Below, piece after piece: positions 6,696 through 13,523 of a DNA stretch of 17,401 bases. Under the pieces are notes generated by a model, which had not been told where the DNA came from, searched no databases, and saw nothing but the letters and a program-made list of their open reading frames with translations. Source of the stretch: Desulfobacterales bacterium. GTDB lineage: Bacteria; Desulfobacterota; Desulfobacteria; Desulfobacterales; 4be13. The first letter of the stretch is position 1. Each line of letters begins with the position of its first letter. A program made the position numbers and the translations under genes. The DNA lies in the NCBI GenBank assembly GCA_029940115.1, contig JAOZRQ010000035.1, forward strand, positions 2,588-19,988, in the 5' to 3' direction.

Positions 6696-7757
6696 ATGAT
6701 GTCCCATGATTTGAGAGAGATTCTGAAAACCAAGCCTGTTGAGACGTCGGCCCCCTGCCGGATCGACATGGGCGGGACCCTTGATATCAGCACCTTTTAT
6801 TACCCACTCCGGCATCTTCGGCCCTGCACCTTCAACATGGCTATGGATTTGAGGACCCACGTCCGAATTGCCTCCTATAATAAAGGTATGACAAAGATCG
6901 CTTCAAGGGGGTTTGAAGATGCGGCCTATCCCTTGGATGAAGCCCCCTTTGACCATCCTCTGGGGCTGATGTTCGCCATTGCCGCCTATTTCAGGGCTGA
7001 AGGCGTTCAGATCGACATTGACTCCTCCTCTCTGCCGTGCAGCGCGCTGGGGGGATCATCTTCGGCCGCGGTCGCGCTGATTGCCGCGTTTGCCAAGGCA
7101 TATGAGCGGGCAGGAGAGAAGCCGCTCTCCCCACAGGCGATTGCCCAACTGGCTCACGCCATTGAAGAGAGCGTGGCCGGCGTGCCCTGTGGGTGCCAGG
7201 ACCAACTCGCCGCGGTTTATGGCGGGGTGAACGCGTGGTATTGGAAAACAGAGATGGACGGCCCGCGGTTTCGGCAACAGCCAGTTGTGGAAAAAGCGTC
7301 CCTCAAATGCTTGGAGAAGCATCTCCTCTTGGCCTATTGCGGGATCCCCCATGAGTCGAAGAACATCAACGGGCAATGGGTCCGGCAGTTTGTCTCAGGC
7401 AAATACCGGGATCGCTGGGCCAAAATTGTGGCCTGCACCCAAGCATTTGTCAACGCGCTCGCCAAGGGGAACTTCATGGACGCGACCCAGGCAATGAATC
7501 AGGAGACCGCCATCAGAATAGAGATGACCCCCGACGTGCTGGACCCGATGGGGGAGCGACTGGTCCGCGCGGCCATTGAGGCGGAGTGTGGTGCAAGATT
7601 CACCGGCGCGGGAGGCGGCGGTTGCCTATGGGCAATAGGGGAGATCGAAAATATTGACACATTGAGAAAAATATGGGAAAAAGCACTTACAGGAAGAGAA
7701 GGCGCATGCCTGTTGGAGATGAAAATTGGTTCAGATGGATTGAGATTTGAGGCGTGA
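6696..7757 (+). CDS. GHMP-family sugar kinase-like protein
   Basis: 353 residues. The GHMP kinase signatures are clear: an N-terminal substrate-binding segment SAPCRIDMGGTLDISTF (about 19-35), the phosphate-binding loop LPCSALGGSSSAAVALIAAF (about 113-132), and the C-terminal motif ARFTGAGGGGCLWAIG near residue 300. Such enzymes use ATP to phosphorylate small metabolites in the cytoplasm. The overall look is closest to the galactokinase/mevalonate kinase-related group that includes D-glycero-D-manno-heptose 7-phosphate kinase, but no heptose or LPS genes are nearby, so the substrate stays open. GGAG at 6687-6690 lies 5 nt before ATG 6696 and 8 nt before the next codon, ATG 6699; either may be the true start. 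The TGA stop is contributed by the first unit of the heptamer array that follows. Confidence 0.8.
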   Translation: MMSHDLREILKTKPVETSAPCRIDMGGTLDISTFYYPLRHLRPCTFNMAMDLRTHVRIASYNKGMTKIASRGFEDAAYPLDEAPFDHPLGLMFAIAAYFRAEGVQIDIDSSSLPCSALGGSSSAAVALIAAFAKAYERAGEKPLSPQAIAQLAHAIEESVAGVPCGCQDQLAAVYGGVNAWYWKTEMDGPRFRQQPVVEKASLKCLEKHLLLAYCGIPHESKNINGQWVRQFVSGKYRDRWAKIVACTQAFVNALAKGNFMDATQAMNQETAIRIEMTPDVLDPMGERLVRAAIEAECGARFTGAGGGGCLWAIGEIENIDTLRKIWEKALTGREGACLLEMKIGSDGLRFEA

Positions 7758-8082
7758 GACGTGAGATGTGAGGCGTGAGATGTGAGGCGTGAGACGTGAG
7801 TCTTATCACGCATCACGCATCACGCATCACGTTCCACGCATCACGTTCCACGCATCACGTTTCACGCATCACGTTTCACGCATCACGCATCACGTTTCAC
7901 CCATCACGCATCACGCATCACGTTTCACCCATCACGTTTCACGCATCACGCATCACGTTTCACGCATCACGCATCACGTTTCACCCATCACGTTTCACGC
8001 ATCACGTTTCACGCATCACGTTTCACGCATCACGTTTCACGCATCACGCATCACGTTTCACCCATCACGTTTCACCCATCAC
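7754..8082. repeat. Large inverted heptamer array before glyQ
   Basis: The left half, 7754-7800, is about seven GTGAGAC/GTGAGAT/GTGAGGC heptamers and includes the kinase stop codon. After a 6-nt switch (TCTTAT) the right half, 7807-8082, is 39 consecutive heptamers of the opposite orientation, mainly CACGCAT and CACGTTT with some CACCCAT and two CACGTTC, often alternating. It ends 3 nt before the glyQ ribosome-binding site. The right half is open in more than one frame and encodes only repetitive peptides such as HHASRITF, so I do not call it coding. Confidence 0.9.
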
Positions 8083-8097
8083 TTGAAAGGGAGATAT

Positions 8098-8964
8098 ATG
8101 TATTTTCAAGATGTGATTTCAGCGTTAAATGATTTCTGGGCGCGCAAAGGATGTGTGCTGGCCCAGCCTTATGACATGGAAGTCGGTGCGGGGACCTTTC
8201 ATCCGACAACGCTTCTGCGCTCCTTGGGGCCTGAGCCTTGGAATGTGGCTTATGTGCAACCCTCCAGACGGCCCACCGACGGTCGTTATGGTGAAAACCC
8301 GAACCGCCTGCAACATTATTACCAGTATCAGGTGATCCTGAAACCCTCTCCCATTGATGTTCAGGAGCAATATCTGGAGAGCCTGAAGGTGCTCGGGGTG
8401 GATCCCTTGGAGCATGACATCCGGTTTGTGGAGGATGACTGGGAATCCCCCACCCTTGGGGCATCGGGTCTCGGGTGGGAGGTCTGGCTTGACGGCATGG
8501 AGATCACCCAGTTCACCTATTTCCAACTCTGCGGCAGCATCGAGCTGCATCCCATCCCGGTGGAACTGACCTACGGCCTGGAGCGGATCACCATGTATTT
8601 GCAGAAGGTGGACAATGTGTATGACCTGAAATGGAACGAGACCGTCACCTACGGGAACGTACATCATCAGCAGGAGGTGGAGCAGTCCACATACAATTTT
8701 GAAAAGGCGAACGTCGCGGATCTCCTCTCCCTGTTCGACAAATATGAGGCCGAATCCACGGCCATGGCCAAGGAGATGCTGGTGTTGCCGACCTATGAGT
8801 ATTGTCTCAAATGTTCCCACACCTTCAACCTGCTGGATGCCCGCGGAGCCATCAGCGTGACCGAACGGACCGGTTACATCACCCGCATCCGCAACCTCGC
8901 CAGGGCCGCTTCAAAAGCCCATCTGGGGCAACGGGAGGCCATGGGGTTTCCATTGATGAGATAA
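8098..8964 (+). CDS. glyQ: Glycyl-tRNA synthetase alpha subunit
   Basis: 288 residues, the normal length for GlyQ. This class II synthetase subunit activates glycine with ATP and works in an alpha2beta2 tetramer with GlyS. The start MYFQDVISALNDFW, the segment YVQPSRRPTDGRYGENPNRL (motif 2 region) and LEVWLDG-like EVWLDGMEITQFTYFQ are characteristic. I chose ATG 8098 because AAAGGGAG lies at 8086-8093 and homologues begin MYFQ or MTFQ. The frame is open far upstream, but only through the heptamer array, so the longer version (from 7789) is an artefact. glyS follows after 471 bp of repeats instead of the usual short spacing. Confidence 0.97.
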   Translation: MYFQDVISALNDFWARKGCVLAQPYDMEVGAGTFHPTTLLRSLGPEPWNVAYVQPSRRPTDGRYGENPNRLQHYYQYQVILKPSPIDVQEQYLESLKVLGVDPLEHDIRFVEDDWESPTLGASGLGWEVWLDGMEITQFTYFQLCGSIELHPIPVELTYGLERITMYLQKVDNVYDLKWNETVTYGNVHHQQEVEQSTYNFEKANVADLLSLFDKYEAESTAMAKEMLVLPTYEYCLKCSHTFNLLDARGAISVTERTGYITRIRNLARAASKAHLGQREAMGFPLMR

Positions 8965-8984
8965 GCTGATTATAACGGAACCCA

Positions 8985-9163
8985 TGAACTTGAACTTATA
9001 CTTGAACTTGAACTTGAACTCTGTGTACAGGACAAAAAAATGATTTGAGGAAGGAAACCCGGCTTTTTCTTGCAGTTGGGGAGTCGGCTTGCTTGGGAAA
9101 AAGCCGGGTTTCCCGCCCATTCCCGAATTTTTGTCCTGTACACAGACTTGAACTTATACTTTC
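8985..9163. repeat. Palindromic element flanked by TGAACT hexamers (copy A)
   Basis: Six hexamers fill 8985-9020 (TGAACT, one TATACT). Exactly at 9021 an 18-bp terminal repeat begins, CTGTGTACAGGACAAAAA (9021-9038), whose perfect reverse complement is 9128-9145. Inside, 9053-9069 (GGAAACCCGGCTTTTTC) pairs perfectly with 9097-9113. Three more hexamer-like units follow at 9146-9163. A related copy lies after glyS. The left flank (TATAACGGAACCC, 8971-8983) resembles, inverted, the right flank of that second copy. No coding. Confidence 0.8.
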
Positions 9164-9290
9164 GCACTTTTTTGTAACCCATTGATCATACTGGAATTTT
9201 CAATCAGGCATCAAGATGGCCAGATCCAATGATATCAACAGGTTGCCACGCATTCAGCGGGCGAAAATCCAAAAAATGCAAAAGTATAGC

Positions 9291-9408
9291 TTGAACTTGA
9301 ACTTCAACTTACACTTGCCCGCAAGTGAATGTTCAGGTTCACGTTCAAGTTCAAGTTCAGGTTTACGTTCAAGTTTACGTTCAGGTTCAAGTTCAAGTTC
9401 AAGTTTAC
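9291..9408. repeat. Inverted TTGAAC / GTTCAA hexamer array with hairpin centre
   Basis: Four TTGAAC-type hexamers (9291-9314) meet a perfect hairpin, CACTTGC-CC-GCAAGTG (9312-9327), and after 3 nt the orientation flips to thirteen consecutive GTTCAA/GTTCAG/GTTCAC/GTTTAC units (9331-9408). The array ends about 9 nt before the glyS ribosome-binding site (AAGGAAG). The segment between the two repeats here, 9164-9290, shows no gene I can support. Confidence 0.85.
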
Positions 9409-9435
9409 ATATTAATTAAGGAAGATACTTTACCC

Positions 9436-11520
9436 ATGTCAAACGAAAATACGCTATTGCTTGAAATCGGAACCGAGGAAATCCCCGCAGGCTACATCGA
9501 GCCTGCGTTACACGCGTTGGCGTCAATGCTTTCCAAACAATTGACCCATGCCCGGATTTCCCACGGCGACGCCAAGATCATGGGAACCCCCAAACGGCTC
9601 GCGGTGGAGATTGCGGATGTTGCAGAGAAGCAGGCATCTCTCACAGAGGAGGTGACTGGCCCGCCGGAAAAGGTCGGGTTTGATGAAACGGGCCATCCCA
9701 CGGTCGCCGCGCAGAAATTTGCCGAAAAAATCGGGATTCCCGTTGGGAATCTTCGGGTCAAGGAGACAGAAAAGGGCCGCTATCTGTGTGCGGAACGGAC
9801 CGAGGAGGGGCAACCGAGCCGTGACATTCTGGCAAAACTCCTGCCGGATGCCATCCTCGCGACCCCCTTCCCAAAGACCATGAAATGGGCTGATCTGGAT
9901 ATTTGTTTTGCAAGGCCCATCCATTCGGTGCTGGCGCTTCTCGGAAAAACAGTTGTCCCCTTCAAGTTGGGGAACATTGAAAGTGGGAATGCCATTTCAG
10001 GACACAGATTCATGCATCCGGAGATGCTGACCTTGGACGACCCGGGCGAGTATGTCGAAAAGTTGCGGTCCGCGTCTGTCCTCGTTGACCTCGAAGAGCG
10101 GAAGCAGATCGTGGAACAGGAGGTCGCACGGGTGGCAGGGGAACTCGGGGGCAGTGTGCTTCCAGATTCCGAACTGGTGGATGTGGTCAAGAACTTGGTC
10201 GAATACCCGATCGCCGTGGCTGGCAAATTCGACACCGGATATCTTGAGGTCCCTGACGAAGTGCTGATCACCGCGATGCGTGAGCACCAGAAATACTTTG
10301 CCGTGATTGATGAGAAGGGGAGGCTGATGCCTTGCTTCATCGCGGTGAACAACACCCGGACCAAGGACCTGTCCCTCGCGGCCACCGGCCATGAACGAGT
10401 GCTCCGGGCCCGGCTCGCGGACGCGCAGTTCTTTTACAGAAGTGATCTGGATACCTCCTTTGACGACTGGCTGGAAAAGCTGAAAAGGGTGTTGTTCCTG
10501 GCCCAACTCGGGTCCGTCCATGACAAGGTGATGCGGGTGCGGCAGATCGCCGAATTCCTCGCGGATGAGAGTGGTCAGGACTCGGAATTCAAGCACCGTG
10601 TCGGCAGGGCTGCCAAGTTGTGCAAGACCGACTTGGTCAGCCAAGTGGTGGTGGAATTTCCGAAACTTCAAGGTATCATGGGCAGGGTCTATGCCACGGA
10701 CAGAGGGGAACACAAGGATGTGGCCTCGGCCATTGAGGCGCATTACCGGCCCACCCATTCCGGCGGGCCATTGCCTGAAACCCTGACTGGCGCGATCCTC
10801 GCGATCGCGGATAAGGTGGATTCGATCGGCGGATGTTTCAGCGCGGGGTTCATCCCCACCGGCGCGGCTGATCCGTATGCGCTCCGCAGGCAGGGCATCG
10901 GCATCATCCAGATCATGCACGAAAGGGGACTCTCCTTCTCATTGAGGCGGCTGATTGAGAAGAGCGTGTCGATCTTCGGAAAGGGCGAACAAGAAATCAG
11001 GGAGACCACCGCCAAGGTCTATACGTTCCTGCAACAGCGCATGAGCCATCTTCTGGTCGAAGAAGGGTTCTCAAGGGATGCAGTCGCGGCGATTGTGGAT
11101 GTGTCGGTGGATCATGTGCCGAATGTCCGGAACCGGGTCCGCGCCTTGGAGAAGCTGAAGACCGAGCCAGACTTTGCTCCCTTGGCCATCGCGTTCAAGC
11201 GGGTGGTGAACATCATCCGGAAGGCCGATTATGTGGTCATGGGAAATGTGGATGACAGTCTTTTTGATCATGAGTGTGAGCCCACACTCCTCAACGCGTA
11301 CAAGGAGGTCAGCCAGAAGGTCTCGGACAATCTGAAAAATGCACGGTTTGACCAAGCCCTTCTGGATATCGCGTCTCTGAAGGAACCGGTGGACGCGTTC
11401 TTCGACGGGGTGATGGTGATGACCGAGAACACCCAAATCAGGGACAACCGGCTCGCCTTGCTGAAACAGATTGCGGATCTGTTCGGGGAATTTGCCGACT
11501 TCTCCAAGATTTCGACTTGA
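9436..11520 (+). CDS. glyS: Glycyl-tRNA synthetase beta subunit
   Basis: 694 residues, normal for GlyS. The beta subunit binds tRNA-Gly and completes the alpha2beta2 enzyme. Recognisable features are the N-terminal LLLEIGTEEIPAGYIEPAL, the central AMREHQKYFAV, the HD-like domain region around residues 380-460, ADPYALRRQGIGIIQI (about 480), and the C-terminal anticodon-binding region ending FFDGVMVM. I chose ATG 9436 (MSNENTLLLEIG): AAGGAAG lies at 9418-9424 and homologues begin here. The frame is open back to 9325 but only through GTTCAA hexamers, which would encode a meaningless VQVQVQV tail. The gene is flanked on both sides by related palindromic elements. Confidence 0.97.
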   Translation: MSNENTLLLEIGTEEIPAGYIEPALHALASMLSKQLTHARISHGDAKIMGTPKRLAVEIADVAEKQASLTEEVTGPPEKVGFDETGHPTVAAQKFAEKIGIPVGNLRVKETEKGRYLCAERTEEGQPSRDILAKLLPDAILATPFPKTMKWADLDICFARPIHSVLALLGKTVVPFKLGNIESGNAISGHRFMHPEMLTLDDPGEYVEKLRSASVLVDLEERKQIVEQEVARVAGELGGSVLPDSELVDVVKNLVEYPIAVAGKFDTGYLEVPDEVLITAMREHQKYFAVIDEKGRLMPCFIAVNNTRTKDLSLAATGHERVLRARLADAQFFYRSDLDTSFDDWLEKLKRVLFLAQLGSVHDKVMRVRQIAEFLADESGQDSEFKHRVGRAAKLCKTDLVSQVVVEFPKLQGIMGRVYATDRGEHKDVASAIEAHYRPTHSGGPLPETLTGAILAIADKVDSIGGCFSAGFIPTGAADPYALRRQGIGIIQIMHERGLSFSLRRLIEKSVSIFGKGEQEIRETTAKVYTFLQQRMSHLLVEEGFSRDAVAAIVDVSVDHVPNVRNRVRALEKLKTEPDFAPLAIAFKRVVNIIRKADYVVMGNVDDSLFDHECEPTLLNAYKEVSQKVSDNLKNARFDQALLDIASLKEPVDAFFDGVMVMTENTQIRDNRLALLKQIADLFGEFADFSKIST

Positions 11521-11547
11521 AATTTGAAGAAACTAATGAGCGGGAAA

Positions 11548-11714
11548 GAAACCCGGATTTTTCTTGCAGAGTCGGCCCGTTCGGGAAAAAGCCGGGTTTC
11601 TTCGCCATGCCACAACTTTTTGTCCTGTACACAGAAGTTCAAGTTCAAGTATAAGTTCAAGTATAAGTTCAAGTTCAAGTATAAGTATAAGTTCAAGTTC
11701 AAGTATAAGTTCAC
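11548..11714. repeat. Palindromic element copy B plus GTTCAA/GTATAA array
   Basis: GAAACCCGGATTTTTC (11548-11563) pairs with GAAAAAGCCGGGTTTC (11585-11600) with one mismatch, and 11617-11634 repeats the right terminal 18-mer of copy A exactly (TTTTTGTCCTGTACACAG). The matching left terminal repeat is missing. From 11637 to 11714 there are thirteen consecutive hexamers: seven GTTCAA, five GTATAA and a final GTTCAC. The element starts within 30 bp of the glyS stop. Confidence 0.8.
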
Positions 11715-11738
11715 GGGTTCCCCTAAATCCGTTATACT
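11710..11738 (+). promoter_or_regulatory. Candidate sigma-70-type promoter for the PC4-ligA operon
   Basis: TTCACG (11710-11715) and TATACT (11733-11738) are separated by 17 nt. The -10 box matches five of six consensus bases, the -35 box four of six. The -35 box is formed by the last hexamer of the repeat array. It is the best candidate in the 340-bp gap before the operon, but it is a pattern match only. Confidence 0.35.
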
Positions 11739-11858
11739 CAAAAAACTTAGTTTCTTTTCGTGACGATTCACTGAGGATGATGATGTTGAGTCTGTTTATG
11801 CACGAACCAAAATCAGAGAGACCATTCATCCTTCATAATTCATATTGGGGAGGATAGC

Positions 11859-12122
11859 ATGGCAAAAAAAGGGTTTGACCCTGAAAAGGACAAAGTGCTC
11901 AAGTCTTGGAAATCGGAGGATACAGGGCTGGTCATTTCGATCAATCAATATGACGTAGGCGAGCCGAAACTCCAGATCGGCCCTAGGATACTGCTGAAAA
12001 AGGACGGTTCGGAGCGGGCACCGATGAAGGCGGGCCGGCTCTCCGTAGAGGATGTGATGTGGCTTTATGACATTATTGATGAAGTGAAAAATGAACTCTC
12101 GGAGATGTCGGGGCCGATGTGA
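11859..12122 (+). CDS. PC4/p15-like single-stranded DNA-binding protein
   Basis: 87 residues with the look of the bacterial members of the transcriptional coactivator p15 (PC4) family: a short basic N-terminus, a beta-sheet segment (VLKSWKSEDTGLVISINQYD), a lysine-rich turn (PRILLKKDGSERAPMKAGR) and a C-terminal helix (LSVEDVMWLYDIIDEVKNEL). Family members dimerise and bind single-stranded DNA; bacterial roles in transcription or repair are poorly defined. GGGGAGGA at 11847-11854 before ATG 11859 supports the start. It leads a compact operon: the next gene starts 18 nt after its stop, and ligA lies downstream in the same run. The assignment is from sequence pattern, with moderate certainty because the family is short and divergent. 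Confidence 0.72.
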   Translation: MAKKGFDPEKDKVLKSWKSEDTGLVISINQYDVGEPKLQIGPRILLKKDGSERAPMKAGRLSVEDVMWLYDIIDEVKNELSEMSGPM

Positions 12123-12140
12123 CTTCACAGGAGGGGAGGA

Positions 12141-12743
12141 ATGGCTTACAGCCTGATAAAAACTTTCAATTTGGCCCAGAGCCGAAAAGTCCTTTTCCAA
12201 AAAGTCGAATCGGTTGCTCCGGAACAATGGTTGGATGAGGCACTCAGCAGAGGGATGCAGTTGTTTGTCAATTCTGAAAAGGCAAGGTCGGAATTGATCG
12301 TCATGCCTCTCCTTCTGACGATCAGAAATCTGAACCAGAATTGCTTTTCCATCTACTCTGGTGAAAAGTTGGATGGTGCCCCTGACAAGGGCTTAAAAGG
12401 TGAGTGTGACTTTATTCTGACCTGTACGCCGCCGCTTCCGGCAATGCAGGCACCGATTGTGACGATTGTGGAAGCCAAAAAACAGGACATAGCCGGCGCG
12501 TTGGGACAATGCGCGGCGCAGATGCTGGGAGCAAGGTTGTTTAACAGAGGCGGTCCTGCTGAAATTGAGACGATCTTCGGCTGTGTCACCACAGGCGAAG
12601 CTTGGCAGTTTCTCCAGCTGGAAGATGAGTTTGTTCACATTGACAGCAAACGCTATTACATCAACAATGTGGGGCAGGTGTTAGGGGTTTTCCAGGTGAT
12701 CATTGATTTTTACAAACAGTTGCCGGAGACGGTTTCTGGATAA
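12141..12743 (+). CDS. Conserved protein with PD-(D/E)XK nuclease-like motif
   Basis: 200 residues, function unknown. The central part has the spaced signature of a restriction-endonuclease-like fold: E51 in KARSELIVMPLL, D90 in GECDFIL, E111 and K113 in VTIVEAKKQD, then Q123 and Q127 in LGQCAAQM. The rest (FGCVTTGEAWQFLQLEDEFV) looks like the beta-rich end seen in a widespread family of hypothetical proteins of this size. No signal peptide or membrane segment is visible. GGAGGGGAGGA ends immediately before ATG 12141. It follows the PC4-like gene by 18 nt and the phosphorylase starts 3 nt after its stop, so the three are probably co-transcribed. A DNA-acting role is an inference from the motif and the neighbours; a degenerate, inactive nuclease fold is possible. 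Confidence 0.7.
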   Translation: MAYSLIKTFNLAQSRKVLFQKVESVAPEQWLDEALSRGMQLFVNSEKARSELIVMPLLLTIRNLNQNCFSIYSGEKLDGAPDKGLKGECDFILTCTPPLPAMQAPIVTIVEAKKQDIAGALGQCAAQMLGARLFNRGGPAEIETIFGCVTTGEAWQFLQLEDEFVHIDSKRYYINNVGQVLGVFQVIIDFYKQLPETVSG

Positions 12744-12746
12744 CCT

Positions 12747-13523
12747 ATGAAAACTTTTTGCCCGCTCCGATCGGCACTTGGATATTCTATGCAAAAAAAC
12801 GACGCAATCATAAACCCGGTCAAAGGCAACCGCGCGCCGGACATGTGCCCTGTCACCGTGATGGTGAGCAGTCAGACCGACTTGGATCTGCTCTGCGAGC
12901 TGACAGGCATGTGTGAAAACTACTTCAAGAGCCTGATGATGAGCAGGGTCTATGTGGAACAGGAGAATCCCATGGCCTTGACGGTGGCGGGCCCTGTAAT
13001 CGGCGCGCCATATGCGGTGATGCTTCTGGAGACGCTCATCGTTTGGGGCGCACAGAAGATCCTGTTCTGGGGATGGTGCGGGGCGATCTCTCCTGAGGTG
13101 AAGATCGGAGACATTGTCATTCCCACCGGCGCAATCATTGACGAAGGAACATCAAAACATTATCATGCGGATGAGGAGGAGATCGCAAGACCTTCGGCGA
13201 TGATGCTTGAAAAGACAAGGCAGAGTTTGAAGGAAGGCGGCTTTGCGTTTCATGAGGGGGTGGTCTGGACCACCGACGCGATCTACCGGGAGACCCGTGA
13301 GAAGGTCCGGCTCTTTCAAGGCAAGGGGGCCTTGGGCGTTGAGATGGAGACCTCGGCCCTTTTCACGGTGGGAAAGTTCCGCAACGTGGAAGTGGGAGTC
13401 ATCCTTGTGGTTTCCGACGAACTCTCCACATTGGAATGGAAGGCCGGATTCAGGGATGACCGGTTCAAGAAAAACCGCATCTTGTTGGCTGAAGGGATAA
13501 GCAACTTATGCCAGATTCTGTGA
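12747..13523 (+). CDS. Nucleoside phosphorylase, uridine phosphorylase-like
   Basis: 258 residues of the PNP/UDP phosphorylase family, which cleaves nucleosides with phosphate to a base and ribose 1-phosphate. Family features are PVIGAPYAVMLLETLI, the glycine-rich GWCGAISPEVKIGDIVIP, the DEGTSKHY segment, and GVEMETSALFTVGKF, where the MET/E pair contacts the ribose. ATG 12747 lies 3 nt after the preceding stop; an alternative start is ATG 12789 (MQKNDAIIN). Neither has a strong ribosome-binding site, so coupling to the upstream gene is likely. The 3' end overlaps ligA by 16 bp. Purine versus uridine specificity cannot be decided from what I see. Confidence 0.83.
   Translation: MKTFCPLRSALGYSMQKNDAIINPVKGNRAPDMCPVTVMVSSQTDLDLLCELTGMCENYFKSLMMSRVYVEQENPMALTVAGPVIGAPYAVMLLETLIVWGAQKILFWGWCGAISPEVKIGDIVIPTGAIIDEGTSKHYHADEEEIARPSAMMLEKTRQSLKEGGFAFHEGVVWTTDAIYRETREKVRLFQGKGALGVEMETSALFTVGKFRNVEVGVILVVSDELSTLEWKAGFRDDRFKKNRILLAEGISNLCQIL

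Noticed and set aside
7807..8082. Possible degenerate CRISPR or minisatellite coding for a repeat protein
   Set aside because: The unit is 7 nt, without spacers, without a start codon and ribosome-binding site of its own, and it is open in more than one frame.
7789..8097. N-terminal extension of glyQ by about 100 residues, and a parallel open frame at 7796-8086
   Set aside because: Both consist only of heptamer repeats (HHASRITF-like peptides). GlyQ homologues start at MYFQ/MTFQ and a good ribosome-binding site precedes ATG 8098.
9216..9419. 67-codon open frame starting MARSNDINRLPRIQRAKIQK
   Set aside because: The first 25 residues look protein-like, but there is no clear ribosome-binding site and the rest is encoded by hexamer repeats. 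At most a gene remnant.
9325..9435. N-terminal extension of glyS
   Set aside because: It is encoded by GTTCAA-type hexamers and gives a VQVQV peptide; homologues begin near MSNENTLLLEIG at 9436.
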